Part shown: one piece after another, positions 55,901 through 64,000 of the stretch
Layout of the letters: each line of letters opens with the position of its first letter
Numbering within the stretch: position 1 is the stretch's first letter
Origin: Pachyseris speciosa
Lineage: Eukaryota; Cnidaria; Anthozoa; Scleractinia; Pachyseridae
Length of the DNA stretch: 64,000 nt
Reading direction: 5' to 3'
NCBI GenBank assembly: GCA_016490735.1
Contig: JAEMWC010001553.1
Location: forward strand, 70,001 to 134,000
Notes under the pieces: model-generated
The model's input: the letters and a program-made list of their open reading frames with translations, nothing else
What the model was told of the DNA's origin: nothing
The model's database searches: none
Program-made: the position numbers and the translations under genes

Positions 55901-58900
55901 GATCAATTTTCACATTTAGGTATCTACAAAACATCGCAAGTGGTTGTACGGTATAATGATCAGACTGTGTTTTTGCTCGGACTTAAGCCCTTGAACCGTC
56001 GTGCGATCTGACTTCCTTGCCGTTTCGGATTTTTAATTTGTCTCGCATGTTAGACTGATCGTACTTTTTAAGCTAAACAACGGATATCACGTGACCAAGG
56101 TATTTGACACCCCCAGGGGACAGAAATGGTAACCCTCGACTGAAATATATGGTTGAATTGAGGTTGCATATGTAACATTAGTTGCTTTGCCCTCTGTGTC
56201 ATTTTCTTGGCTTAGAGTTAGGTTTACATTAGGGTTGATATTTGGGCGTCCACAAGTCACGCGGCAGACCGTTCTCACCACACTGCAGCACCCTGAGTCA
56301 ACTGGCCAGACGGTGTTGTGCTTGTTGAACGCCAAATATTCTGCACTAACAAAGTAATTTCAAAAACTTACCTCCCCCTTACTCCGTCATTTTGCGCGTT
56401 GAAACGACACATTACAAAATCCCGCCCATTGAAACACGTCGGCCCTAAAGAGTGGGGTACCCATGAGGCTTTGCGCGCTAAAAAAGACGTGTCGCCTTTT
56501 TCAGTTCCTCTTTGATTCGAAACCGTAATTCTCAAAAGGGAGCTGTAGATGTTACACGAATCTCCTTCGTTATCCGTTATAAGGCAACAACAGGAGCTTG
56601 TACTGTGAAAACGTATGAAAATATGCTCGCTATCGATTAATACCGGCCGTGAGAGTATGGAGAACTTTGCGAAAACAAGCCACAACTGCAAAAGATATCG
56701 GCGAGCGCCGCATGAACTTTGCATACCTGTTTACGATCATCTGTTTTCCAGTGTTGCTCTGCTTCATTTCGCGCGATCGATTGCTTCGTTTCTACTTTTG
56801 ATGTTCTACTTTTGGCGTGTTCGTTTTCGCGTGAAAAGTGAAAAGAGGCAGTGAGTTTATATTGTTTATCGATAATAAATAATCGCTTGCTTCGGTTTGA
56901 TTGACCGTAGCACGGCCCGTGTTGGATACATCTTTCTCGCATGAACTGGTGTTATGCAGACAAAAGCATCCTTCGAGTACCAGTGCGCAAGAGTTGTTGT
57001 TATCAAAATAATGTAAAAGTATTTGAATTCACTAGCTACAACATTGAATAAAGTTGCAAGTTTGTAAGATACTACGGCTTTGCGACGTTTCATGGTTTTC
57101 GAAAGTCATCGCATTTCAGTAGCAAGAGATAAAGTTAGCCTGTCGAAATTATGAGTTGTCGGATTTTCGTGTCAGGCCAACTGTGGTCATAGAAGCATTT
57201 TAGCGAGAAGGACAAGTACATCGTGAGTGTTTCATTGGCTTTTTAAAAGAAAAGATGAAATGTTTATACGCTAAGCCGATTGAACTGGTTACGGATTTAT
57301 TTCACACTCATTTGCGTTTATGTAATTTAACTTGGGAAATATTTCTAACGGTGATCATTCACGTCCTCAGTATTCAATCCACGGTTCAAATGTATGAATT
57401 TCACATATTCATCCTCAGAATTTAAATCGATACGGCCTTCAAAAATAATATTACGGTACCGGTCTACTATATGTTCTGGGCGCTAAATGACATACATATG
57501 ATATACACTAGAGAACTCGATTTTCATATACGATCGACGTGTTTTAGTCTCGGTAGAGTGTAAGCTATCAAAAGCACTTTTTTGCACGGCTCGCCATGGC
57601 TTTCTTTAAACACAACGATCATTTGGTCATTTTCTGTACTTCCGTATGGCACAACTGAAGAACGATCCTCTCCCACATTTTTGCCCTGGTATCAAACATT
57701 GGTTTGTAGAGGGGGTCAGTACAACCTCCTAGACCTTTTCACCTTACCTCCATTCTTTCCCTTTTACCTTGAATACTATTCAAAACACTGCGTTCATGTA
57801 ATAAGGGAATTTGCGGTAGGCATTTCACTGTTAAATTATTTAAAACGGGTGAACATAATAGTTAAGCTTGGGTCTTAAGATTACTACTGTTTCCCTCGAC
57901 CTTGGTACTAAGACACTACGAAATTATCAACAGGTTGACCTACAAAGTTGGCGCTCCTATACCCATCACTGGGGTGCAGTTTGGAATGCGAGTGGAATTT
58001 GGATACGACTGTCTTATACCGGCAGACTTCAACAACGATGTAAGTCACGGACCACTGCGAAACACCAAAAGTATTCCCATAACTTACTCCTGGATCAGTT
58101 TTAGTTCCACGATTTACGTTATTATAGGAACTGAAATTAACGATGCTTAAAAAAATCGCGTTAATTTAATGCACCTTGATTTACGTCGATGTTAATTTAA
58201 ATCACACTTTTTTACATCGTTGTTTTACAGCTTCTTTTTTTCAGTAACAAAATCTCGTTTGCTCATAGCTTCTCTATCTACGCCTCGGAGTTACTATGTG
58301 ATAGTTCTTCTTTAAGAATTGAGTTCAAAATGTCTTTCGATTAGTCTTCATATTGATCCGTTTGCCCGAAGGGACAACTAACTTCTTCAGTCAATCTTCT
58401 TCAAATTTTCATGGCCCGTTGATCCTCCCACTGCACGGTCACCTCTATGGGGATTTTCAAGCCGCCTTGAACCGGTGGAGACGGTTTGCATTTTATAGAT
58501 TTCACCTCGCCAGTCAGTTCCTCTCTTCAATGAATACCAGATATATCGGCTCAGTTTTATGTGAATATGCACTGGCAGGTCCAAGGAAGCATCCCTCTCT
58601 AGATCCATTTACTGAGATATAACTTTTTTTTTGTAATTTGGAATTACTTGATAACAACGAGCTTACATTATGACTGGAAATGCTGCTGTTTTTTCCTTTA
58701 GATATATATGTTGAGACGTTTGTATTGCAGCAAATTCGCGTAAAATAAAGTTGGGCGCACATTACATTGTTTTAGAAAATTTCTCGTTAATTTGATGTAT
58801 GTAAACCTAACTTTTGGAAAATTCGCGTTAATTCTGTCACGTAAATTTTCTTCGCGTTGTCAACGTGCATCGTTAATTTCCTATAATAAGGTAGTCTCTC

Positions 58901-61900
58901 AATTGCGCTCTTCCCAAATAGTGGCTCTGCGCTCAACATCTACCTCAGTTCAGATAATCGCATCATTAGGCGTGAACATAAGCTGTTGGCTTTGTCTTCT
59001 TCATTTCCTCATACAACGTAACTTGGGACATCTACGAGTGTACTCATTGTTTGAAAAATGCAAGGGGGTGTAATCCCCGGTAATTAGTTCAATCATTCCC
59101 AGAGGGTTTTACTTTTAAGTCACTGAAGTAATTGGTACAAATTGTTTTGCTGTCCTTCTATTACTGCGACGAACTGAAACTGATTAACAAATCTTGTTAA
59201 CAGGGCCATTGTTTTGGTGGCAGTGGCTACTTTGGTGTTGGAGAGCCTCAGTTCTTCTACGCTGCCATTGACGCATTGACTCTTGGGAAGATTATTCGAC
59301 TTCTGGGATTCAGTTTCTCGCTTCCACCTCCAATAGCACAAACAGGTTTCCCAGAAGGTGCTTCGGTAAGTATTGCGAATAGGCTGTCGCATCAGTTTAG
59401 CTTTCCTTTAATGTCCAACTTGGAAGTGGCACTTGTCTTTCGGGGTTAGTGTTGAGCGCTACTCGGTGCCCTGTGTAAATTATTAAGCATTTGACACCTC
59501 CGGGGTGTGAGTTGTATCTGTTTGGTCCGAAGATGTGGCGTTTAGATGCTGAGGCCCGGTTCAAGCGTCGAACTTCACATGTGCCGAATCTAATGCAAAT
59601 GAGAAAAATATATTGTTTTGGCTCATTTGCATTAGATTCTGCACATGTCAAGTTCGATGTTTAAACCGGGCCTGAGCTTTAGTGTTAAAAGGGTTAAAAT
59701 ATCCGAATTTGATCTAAAATCGGGTAAGGTGATAAAATTATGGAATTTCCTTTTTAGGTTAAAATCCCATTCAGGAGTCCCAAAAACGTCCCTTGAATCC
59801 TATCCAGGAAAGTTAATAACCGTGGTCAGGGCAATCGTTTCGTGCAAAGGAAACTCGATTAAGCGCTGGCGGTTGTAGGTTCACAGCGCGCCATAAGGAT
59901 TCTGCGCGTTAGACGACGCCGCTGAGACATGTCTCAGTGCATTCAAATTTTTGAACCAAGTGGGACATCTCCCTGATAAACATGTTGTTATGTTGTGTTC
60001 CAGATACGAGTCCCTGCTGCATTTCTCTGCTGCATTGACACCGTCATGTATTGCCGAGATAGGTCCACGCGCTACGCGTCAACCACTTTTTAAAGTTGTT
60101 TATATCTTACTTTTTGTAGACCTCATACTCGACAGGTGACTTTGATTTGCGGATTGCTGGCGGTCCGTATATCTATGAGGGCTTCACGATCAAAGGAAGA
60201 GTTAACATTCTGGGATGGTCGATCTATGCTAATATCAGGTTATCGGACGCGGTGAGAGTAAATTTTATGTATAGTGTTACTAAGGCTGCAGCCAATATTT
60301 GCAACATTATTGTCAGCATTTGATGCTCCAACAACGATGGGGCGTTTTTTAAGCCGAGGTGATAGGGTACAATGGGCATCGAAATGAGACGTTTTGAGCA
60401 TTATCCCATTTGTCAAAGAAGTGTTTGGTCGTGTGTGGTTAATATGTCAGTATAGTGAGCGGCAGGGGAACTACATTATTGGTTGAAACATGGTTATGTC
60501 TAAAAGAATAAATTAGATTACTCCACCACTTATTTACTTCATTAAATACCCCTGCTTTACTTGATCGATTCACTGACCTTCTATTTTAAGATTTGTTCCT
60601 AGCTGGTCTCAGAGCTCAGTTATTTTGAGCAATGATGATTTATGCTACCATCCTTTTAATTGTCTTTAACCGGAATTTGGCCTGCTAGGACTGGGGAAAT
60701 TTCAGTAGGACCTTTGCTCAGCAAAGTGGAAAGGAAGCCGAATTATTCTTTAGATACCAATAGCGAATGCGATTCCATGTGGAACGTTCTGGAATAGTTT
60801 ATTCTCGTAGAAGATTCGAAAAGCAACGCGTACTCTCAGCAAAATAGCTAGTGTATAATTTTAATGAGTATGAAAATAAAGGCGTTTATCAAAAAACTAT
60901 TGAAATCCGAATGGCTACGTTATTCACTATCTAGGTACCGCGAGTTTCAATAGAAGACTATTCAAGATTTAGGATTAAACAGTTTTCTTGATTGCTGTGC
61001 GTGATAGTTAATTCGCACTGCACCCTGATCCACTCCCACTCGATAGAAAACTCTAGCTCATAAGTTTAACCTATATTCTAATTAACTTTCTTTCAGGCAA
61101 TTTTTGTCGATTTGAAACCAGATCCAATTAAAATTTTAGACATTATTACCATCGTCCGCAGCCCAACTGATCATGATTTGGGTCCTTGGTTCTATGTTGA
61201 TGCCAGGAAGTCGCCACCCTTTATAGAGGTAAGTTACTGTTTCTTCTAAACAAAGCAAGGTTAGACGTTGGAAGTTAAGAACAGAGCCTGGGACAAGAGA
61301 AATTACATCTTTAAAACGACCCTGAATAAGTGCTGATGGCTAAGAACGAAAAAGTGTAAATATTAGATCGAGAGAGTGAGTGAGGCATAAGCAGTAAAAA
61401 GGAATCATTGAATATTGAACATACCAATGCACGAAAACATTTATAAAGGAATGAAAAAATAAATGGCTGAGCGATTAGCAGAGAACTGAAAAAAAATGAT
61501 ACGGTACGTCAAGAGTCATTTAATTAATTAGCTGAAGAACCCTCCCCCCCCTCCCCCCTCTATTTATAAAGGGTTAAACCGATTACCTTAAATGTTACAA
61601 AAACGTGAGTTAGGGGATTTATTGATTTATTAACACAGTTTTTGTGATTTGATTTCAAGTCTGATTGTTGGTGGCAGAATAAAACTTTAACCGGCAAATT
61701 TAAGTTATGACCTTTTGTTAGAGCAGCTTTCAATTGAGTATCGTAAAACCAAAACCAAAGCAATTACTCCAGCCAATCACAACAGACCAAAACAATGCAA
61801 TGAGCCAATCAGAATTCGAAGTAATTACACGTAACCGGCGTAAAGCGCGGGAAAATACGCGCGTGCAAGGCGCGATTGGGTTTGGTTTTGCTTCTCATTG

Positions 61901-62301
61901 GTTGAGAAAGTGGCGCGTATTTTACTGGCCAATCACAGAACGAAGCAATGCAAAACCAAAGCAAGCGCAATTTACTTTCGACACTCAATTGAAAACCGCG
62001 ACATCTTTCGCGACATCTTTTTCACCATGACATTTACTTTTTTTTTTGCAGGCCTACATCGAGGGCTACACGAATATCCTGGGTATCTCGACATACTGCC
62101 GGTTGAACCTGACCATAACCCAGATTGAATTGCTGATTCAGGGAAATTTCCTGAACCTCATCAAAGCTGAGCTGTTTTTATTTGCAAGTTACAGTATTAA
62201 ATGGATTGGCGCCGAATTCTATGTCAGAGTTACAGTGGATTTGAAAGGCATCAACAGTGTAAGAGGGTCAAATTAGTAAAAGAATCAATCAATCAACCAA
62301 C

Positions 62302-62344
<43 letters not shown>

Positions 62345-64000
62345 AATCTTTAATACTTATATTGCACTTTTTCCTATAAGAATAATCAAAAAAGCGTTAC
62401 AGTTAGCATAGTAAAACTACCGACTAATCTTAAAAGTTAAAACCTAAAATCAATCGATTGATCAATCAGTCAATCAATCAATCGGTCGATCGTTATTATA
62501 CCATATGGTGTTAGTGGGATCGAATATTCAAATTTATAACATAACTTTAAAAATCAATGATTTAAAAGAGCATTTAAAAGAGCATTTGAAATGCTCTTTT
62601 AAAGGTTCTGTAGAACGACATTTAAAGCAACACACCGCCTTGCGTCACCTTTTCACTTGCAAGATTATCTAGAGTGAATTTAGGAAATATAAATCATTTT
62701 GCAAAATTTTCAGAAGCAAACTACGGGCAACCTTAATACCAAATAAAGTGAAGAAGATCTATGACATGAAAGAGACCAAATCGATCTGTCTTTTTAGAGA
62801 AGTATACTCAGTGTTGAAAAGCTGAGAGTATCCTGTTAGACCCACGTTCCTCAGGTAAAAAGAGTGCAAAATTTTGACATCTCAACTTTATAAGAAATTT
62901 AATAGAGGAACAGGTTATTAAGATAGGGTGCCTACAAGTAAAAGTTAACGCTGAACAATTAAACTTTTCACTGCTCATTTGATTGCAGGCCTTGGATGAG
63001 GCTGCCAAAGCTGTAAAAGGTGCATTTGATGCTGCGCAGAAGGAGTTACAAGATGCAAGGAACGATGTTATTGCTAAAAAGGCGGAGTGTAAGAGACGGA
63101 TGTCACTTAAATGCGATAGATGCAAACAACTGAAATGCAGACAGGCGGAAAGGGATTGTAAAGGATTTTTGGACGCCGCTGGCAAATGGATTGGCGGCGT
63201 CGTCGATGCTGCAGGTAGGCTATTGTCTCCATGAAAATTTTAAAAAAGTTAACTCCAGGTCGATCGTCTGGATCATATCGTGTTCACGTTCAAGGTTCTT
63301 GTGTTACAATAGTAACTGAAAGAATGTTGTTCTACTTTTCGATTCGATTTAAGGTCTGATTGGAAACTTCAACCTCGTTGCATAAAACTAGAATGAGCGA
63401 CGAAAAGAGCTGAGACTGATTTTTAACCATCCTGTTGTTCCCAGTAATTTACTATCGTATATTTTGGTCAGTAGAGCATCATTTTAGTTGAATGTAACGA
63501 AAAACGGTCATTCAAAATGCAGGTGCAGCAAACTTTTTACCGCTCATTCACCCGTAACCCAGTCTTTGTGGATAAATATGGGTTTTCGAAAGAGAGTTGT
63601 ACGTTTTGGTCGGAAATTGAACAAAATTAAAATTTTACGTCCACAGGGCCGTTCGTCTATCTCTCTACTCGATGATGCAAGAGATAGCGGCTTTCGATGA
63701 CAAACCTACAGTACTACTAGACCAGCGACTTTGACAGTTTCTGCATCGTCCACAGAAGCGTTTTGAACATTTTTCTTTTTAACGTTATTTTCCAAAAGAC
63801 ACTTTGTGTTTCTAATTGCTAGAGCGTGGATGGAACATTAAATACGCAACGAAAAAAAGTACAACGCTCTGCGTTTTAGAGTTTCTCGTTCTGTTGATGT
63901 CCTTCATACAAGTCAATCAATTGACAATAGCGCGCTTTAAAAAATAACCTCTTTTACTGCCTAGGCGCTGGTTTACAAACTCACATTCGTGAAAACCAAT
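40564..64000 (+). CDS. Extracellular protein with TSP1 x4 and long novel beta-rich region (incomplete)
   Basis: Exons from 43853 onward are joined by consistent phases: 43853-44023, 45693-45881, 46400-46570, 48292-48474, 49097-49326, 49787-50019, 51813-52031, 52730-52988, 53627-53744, 53912-54117, 54962-55200, 57913-58039, 59204-59365, 60120-60251, 61097-61228, 62052-62258, 62989-63214 and 63965 to the edge. Four TSP1 repeats come first, in phase-1 exons. The later exons switch to mixed phases (0, 1 and 2), marking a different evolutionary origin. The region after TSP1 is about 830 residues so far, rich in alternating hydrophobic strands, with no transmembrane segment seen. The start is uncertain: signal-peptide copy 3 at 40564 would make it a separate secreted protein; otherwise it is the 3' half of the gene starting at 15926. 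It continues beyond the window. Confidence 0.65.
40954..41028 (+). CDS. 25-codon exon copy, intact
   Basis: 75 nt, phase 1-1, acceptor TTTGTTAG and donor GTAAAA. Encodes [19 protein letters not shown]. Could be spliced between signal-peptide copy 3 and the TSP1 exons. Confidence 0.5.
41358..41432 (+). CDS. 25-codon exon copy, intact
   Basis: 75 nt, identical in protein to the copy at 40954, with the same splice sites. It sits 404 bp further on. Confidence 0.5.
41863..41934 (+). pseudogene. Signal-peptide exon, copy 4 (one base missing)
   Basis: As copy 3 but GTGGGAGG is reduced to GTGGAGG, shifting the frame before an intact GTAAGT. Several neighbouring one-base deletions suggest poor consensus quality here. 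Confidence 0.55.
42250..42321 (+). pseudogene. 25-codon exon copy, decayed
   Basis: Has a one-base deletion near its start and lost the first G of the donor (GAAGTAAAAC for GAAGGTAAAAC). Confidence 0.5.
42516..42567 (+). pseudogene. Truncated TSP1 exon (3' end only)
   Basis: The frame reads [17 protein letters not shown] and ends in phase 1 at a GTGAGT donor. This is the last third of a TSP1 repeat with its two final cysteines. It begins abruptly where the array spacer stops, sharing the bases AAGT at the join. The acceptor and the first part of the exon are gone. Confidence 0.6.
42600..43852. other. Intron or flank before the first complete TSP1 exon
   Basis: No exon of compatible phase is seen. 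A weak tRNA-like B box (GGGTTTGAATTCC) near 43479 may be a decayed SINE. Confidence 0.4.
43853..44023 (+). CDS. TSP1 repeat exon 1
   Basis: 57 codons, phase 1-1, acceptor CATTGCAG, donor [22 protein letters not shown], then RTRSCTNP and a final SPCP; six cysteines. The CSxS/TCG O-fucose motif is absent. Confidence 0.93.
44220..44490 (+). mobile_element. tRNA-derived SINE (intronic)
   Basis: A B box GGGTTCGAATC follows GCACCGGTATCGCAGAGGTCG. Downstream come CAAGGCTGAATTTTTTCAGGC and CTACTGCTTAAGTAGTG. A related piece occurs at 52320-52440. Confidence 0.7.
45108..45247. repeat. Long hairpin foldback (intronic)
   Basis: A stem of about 60 bp: CACTTAATGTATG through CTGATGTTTCC is mirrored by GGAAACATCAG through CATACATTAAGTG, with a loop around TCGACTTCGTCTC. 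Confidence 0.8.
45693..45881 (+). CDS. TSP1 repeat exon 2
   Basis: 63 codons, phase 1-1, acceptor ATTTAG, donor [21 protein letters not shown] carries the tryptophan ladder and a CSxTCG O-fucosylation site; ends CFTPCP. Confidence 0.93.
46400..46570 (+). CDS. TSP1 repeat exon 3
   Basis: 57 codons, phase 1-1, acceptor CTCGCAG, donor [23 protein letters not shown] with a CSxSCG site; RSRTCSNP and LTSCP follow. Confidence 0.93.
46961..46997. repeat. (AAGC)n microsatellite
   Basis: About nine tandem AAGC units. Confidence 0.9.
47694..48060. mobile_element. 367-bp foldback MITE (intronic)
   Basis: Ends TTTTTATACTAGAGACGCA and TGCGTCTCTAGTATAAAAA pair directly. AAA flanks both sides. The interior is a patchwork of inverted GACGCATTATGCGTC and CGTCTTTACACTAGTCG blocks. 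No ORF of its own. Confidence 0.8.
48292..48474 (+). CDS. TSP1 repeat exon 4
   Basis: 61 codons, phase 1-1, acceptor CCTGTAG, donor [36 protein letters not shown], ending QGCT. The segment between the first two cysteines is longer than in its neighbours and the CSxS/TCG motif is lost. Confidence 0.9.
49097..49326 (+). CDS. Novel region exon 1 (3' end disputed)
   Basis: Acceptor TTAATCAG, entering in phase 1 and encoding [24 protein letters not shown] and [17 protein letters not shown]. The in-frame TAG at 49345 means that either the weak donor GTTGGT at 49327 is used (phase 0, matching the next exon) or a one-base indel has put the strong donor GTACGT at 49368 out of frame. In that shifted frame the text [10 protein letters not shown] would join VCFEIVDP smoothly. 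Confidence 0.65.
49787..50019 (+). CDS. Novel region exon 2
   Basis: Acceptor TTGCTTAG, donor GTAAGC, phase 0 to 2. Encodes [14 protein letters not shown] and [16 protein letters not shown]; strand-rich, no family recognised. Confidence 0.8.
50151..51568. mobile_element. 1.4-kb composite bounded by CAAGGCCGTAG inverted repeats (intronic)
   Basis: Left end CAAGGCCGTAGTTAG and right end TTAGCTACGGCCTTG are inverted, each followed inward by a G-rich or C-rich run. A reverse-transcriptase fossil lies within it on the minus strand, so one element has probably captured or received another. Confidence 0.6.
50830..51290 (-). pseudogene. Penelope-like reverse transcriptase fossil
   Basis: The minus strand, in several frames, reads [20 protein letters not shown], then [11 protein letters not shown] (the catalytic YIDD box), then [28 protein letters not shown] and SCHPPGV. 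This order is that of Penelope-like element RTs. Multiple stops and frameshifts show it is dead. The 5' part of the RT and any GIY-YIG endonuclease are missing. Confidence 0.65.
51813..52031 (+). CDS. Novel region exon 3
   Basis: Acceptor CATCCTAG, donor GTAAGT, phase 2-2. [19 protein letters not shown], then [16 protein letters not shown]. Confidence 0.8.
52205..52440. repeat. Inverted pair of SINE-tail fragments (intronic)
   Basis: The left part reads in reverse the phrase found at 44240-44290, and the right part (ATCAGGCTTGAA to GATGATCACTCACATC) reads forward like 44400-44480. Confidence 0.5.
52730..52988 (+). CDS. Novel region exon 4
   Basis: Acceptor TCTCGCAG, donor GTAAAA, phase 2-0. 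[48 protein letters not shown]: alternating strands with one amphipathic helix. Confidence 0.82.
53095..53310. mobile_element. MITE-like repeat with G/C homopolymers (intronic)
   Basis: Starts GGGGCGTAGCCAGG followed by a long G-run, and ends in C-runs. This end sequence resembles the GGCCGTAG-type ends of the element at 50151. Confidence 0.4.
53627..53744 (+). CDS. Novel region exon 5
   Basis: Acceptor CTCACAG, donor GTGCGT, phase 0-1. Contains [16 protein letters not shown], one of three related F-[VY]-x-A motifs in this region. Confidence 0.8.
53912..54117 (+). CDS. Novel region exon 6
   Basis: Acceptor TCAACAG, donor GTTAGC, phase 1-0. Two cysteines ([14 protein letters not shown]), then [18 protein letters not shown]. 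Confidence 0.82.
54962..55200 (+). CDS. Novel region exon 7
   Basis: Acceptor TTTCTAG, donor GTACGT, phase 0-2. [45 protein letters not shown]. The last hydrophobic stretch is too short and broken for a sure membrane span. Confidence 0.82.
55201..57912. other. Long intron, no internal gene seen
   Basis: 2.7 kb between novel-region exons 7 and 8. Only short, motif-free ORFs are present on both strands. Confidence 0.5.
57913..58039 (+). CDS. Novel region exon 8 (acceptor ambiguous)
   Basis: Two acceptors keep the frame: CTAAG at 57912 or CAACAG at 57933. The text TACTAAG makes an excellent branch point for the second, so the exon may start at 57934. Encodes [16 protein letters not shown] and FGYDCLIP; donor GTAAGT, phase 2-0. 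Confidence 0.72.
59204..59365 (+). CDS. Novel region exon 9
   Basis: Acceptor TTAACAG, donor GTAAGT, phase 0-0, 54 codons. [21 protein letters not shown] and [16 protein letters not shown] (positions 59204-59365). Confidence 0.82.
59552..59673. repeat. Foldback around an octamer-like core
   Basis: AGGCCCGGTTCAAGCGTCGAA pairs with TTCGATGTTTAAACCGGGCCT, and the inner arms GAATCTAATGCAAATGAG and CTCATTTGCATTAGATTC are perfectly complementary. Confidence 0.8.
60120..60251 (+). CDS. Novel region exon 10
   Basis: Acceptor TTTGTAG, donor GTGAGA, phase 0-0, 44 codons. [20 protein letters not shown], a strand pair with the G-x-[VI]-x-I-L-G motif. Confidence 0.82.
61097..61228 (+). CDS. Novel region exon 11
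   Basis: Acceptor CTTTCAG, donor GTAAGT, phase 0-0, 44 codons. [16 protein letters not shown], then [15 protein letters not shown], another F-Y-V-D-A motif. Confidence 0.82.
61720..61999. mobile_element. MITE of the 275-bp family (intronic)
   Basis: Begins AGAGCAGCTTTCAATTGAGT and ends CACTCAATTGAAAACCGC. It shares most of its interior with 31263-31538 and ends about 50 bases before exon 12. Confidence 0.75.
62052..62258 (+). CDS. Novel region exon 12
   Basis: Acceptor TTTTGCAG, donor GTAAGA, phase 0-0, 69 codons. [49 protein letters not shown]: repeated strands with the G-x-x-x-I-L-G-I motif again. Confidence 0.82.
62284..62342. repeat. (AATC)n microsatellite
   Basis: About fourteen AATC units with a few AACC variants; a shorter diverged run lies near 62450-62490. 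Confidence 0.9.
62989..63214 (+). CDS. Cys-rich helical exon
   Basis: Acceptor GATTGCAG, donor GTAGGC, phase 0-1. An Ala-rich amphipathic helix ([19 protein letters not shown]) is followed by a basic cluster CDRCKQLKC with two more cysteines around it, then a GG-rich end. The cysteines suggest disulfides clasping a helical hairpin. No family recognised. Confidence 0.82.
63965..64000 (+). CDS. Partial exon at the right edge
   Basis: Acceptor TGCCTAG, entering in phase 1, which matches the preceding donor. Encodes [12 protein letters not shown] and is cut by the window end. Confidence 0.65.

Noticed and set aside
62808..63185. Minus-strand ORF of 125 codons
   Set aside because: It is antisense to the Cys-rich helical exon, which has splice sites and phase in agreement with its neighbours.

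Overview
The window reads as nuclear DNA of an invertebrate animal, most likely an anthozoan cnidarian (stony coral or sea anemone). The evidence is long AT-rich introns with GT/AG splice sites, a secreted mosaic protein built from phase-1 Sushi, HYR, GCC2/GCC3, Ig and TSP1 exons, a Ty3/gypsy element, and many foldback MITEs and tRNA-derived SINEs. The species cannot be named from the sequence alone.

Layout. 1-1.3 kb holds a decayed integrase-core ORF on the minus strand. 1.82-7.09 kb is a Ty3/gypsy retrotransposon with a 5-bp target duplication; its two LTRs are nearly identical, its pol carries a frameshifting lesion, and a 492-bp foldback element is nested in the 5' LTR. It landed exactly at the ATG of a small unrecognised ORF (7085-7330). 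7.6-14.3 kb is gene-poor and repeat-rich. From 15,926 to the right edge (where it is cut off) the plus strand is filled by an extracellular mosaic locus. I assembled its exons by splice signals and phase bookkeeping.

Block 1 (15,926-32,058) encodes a signal peptide, three tandem copies of a 25-codon Gly-rich exon, Sushi, two HYR, a second Sushi-like module, two GCC2/GCC3 Cys-rich repeats and a two-exon Ig domain. Read to the stop after the Ig exon it gives about 637 residues. Block 2 (about 40.6-64 kb, incomplete) encodes four TSP1 repeats followed by at least 12 exons of a beta-rich sequence I cannot assign to a named family, then a Cys-rich helical segment.

Between the blocks, at 34.8-42.5 kb, lies a duplicated and rearranged copy of the 5' end of block 1: its upstream flank, its signal-peptide exon (three more copies) and the 25-codon exon (five more copies), arranged as a roughly 1.3-kb higher-order tandem repeat. 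It ends in a truncated TSP1 exon. Two readings are possible: one gene of about 48 kb with an internal alternative start, or an ancestral gene split in two by insertion of its own promoter and signal-peptide exon. The Ig exon has a weak donor, an in-frame stop 15 bases further on and an AATAAA, which favours two genes, but transcripts are needed to decide.

Introns and flanks carry MITEs with visible target duplications (9-bp, TAA, TTAA), a SINE present in one segmental-duplication copy and absent from the other, a Penelope-like RT fossil, microsatellites and several perfect-stem foldbacks. I saw no bona fide tRNA, rRNA or CRISPR feature.
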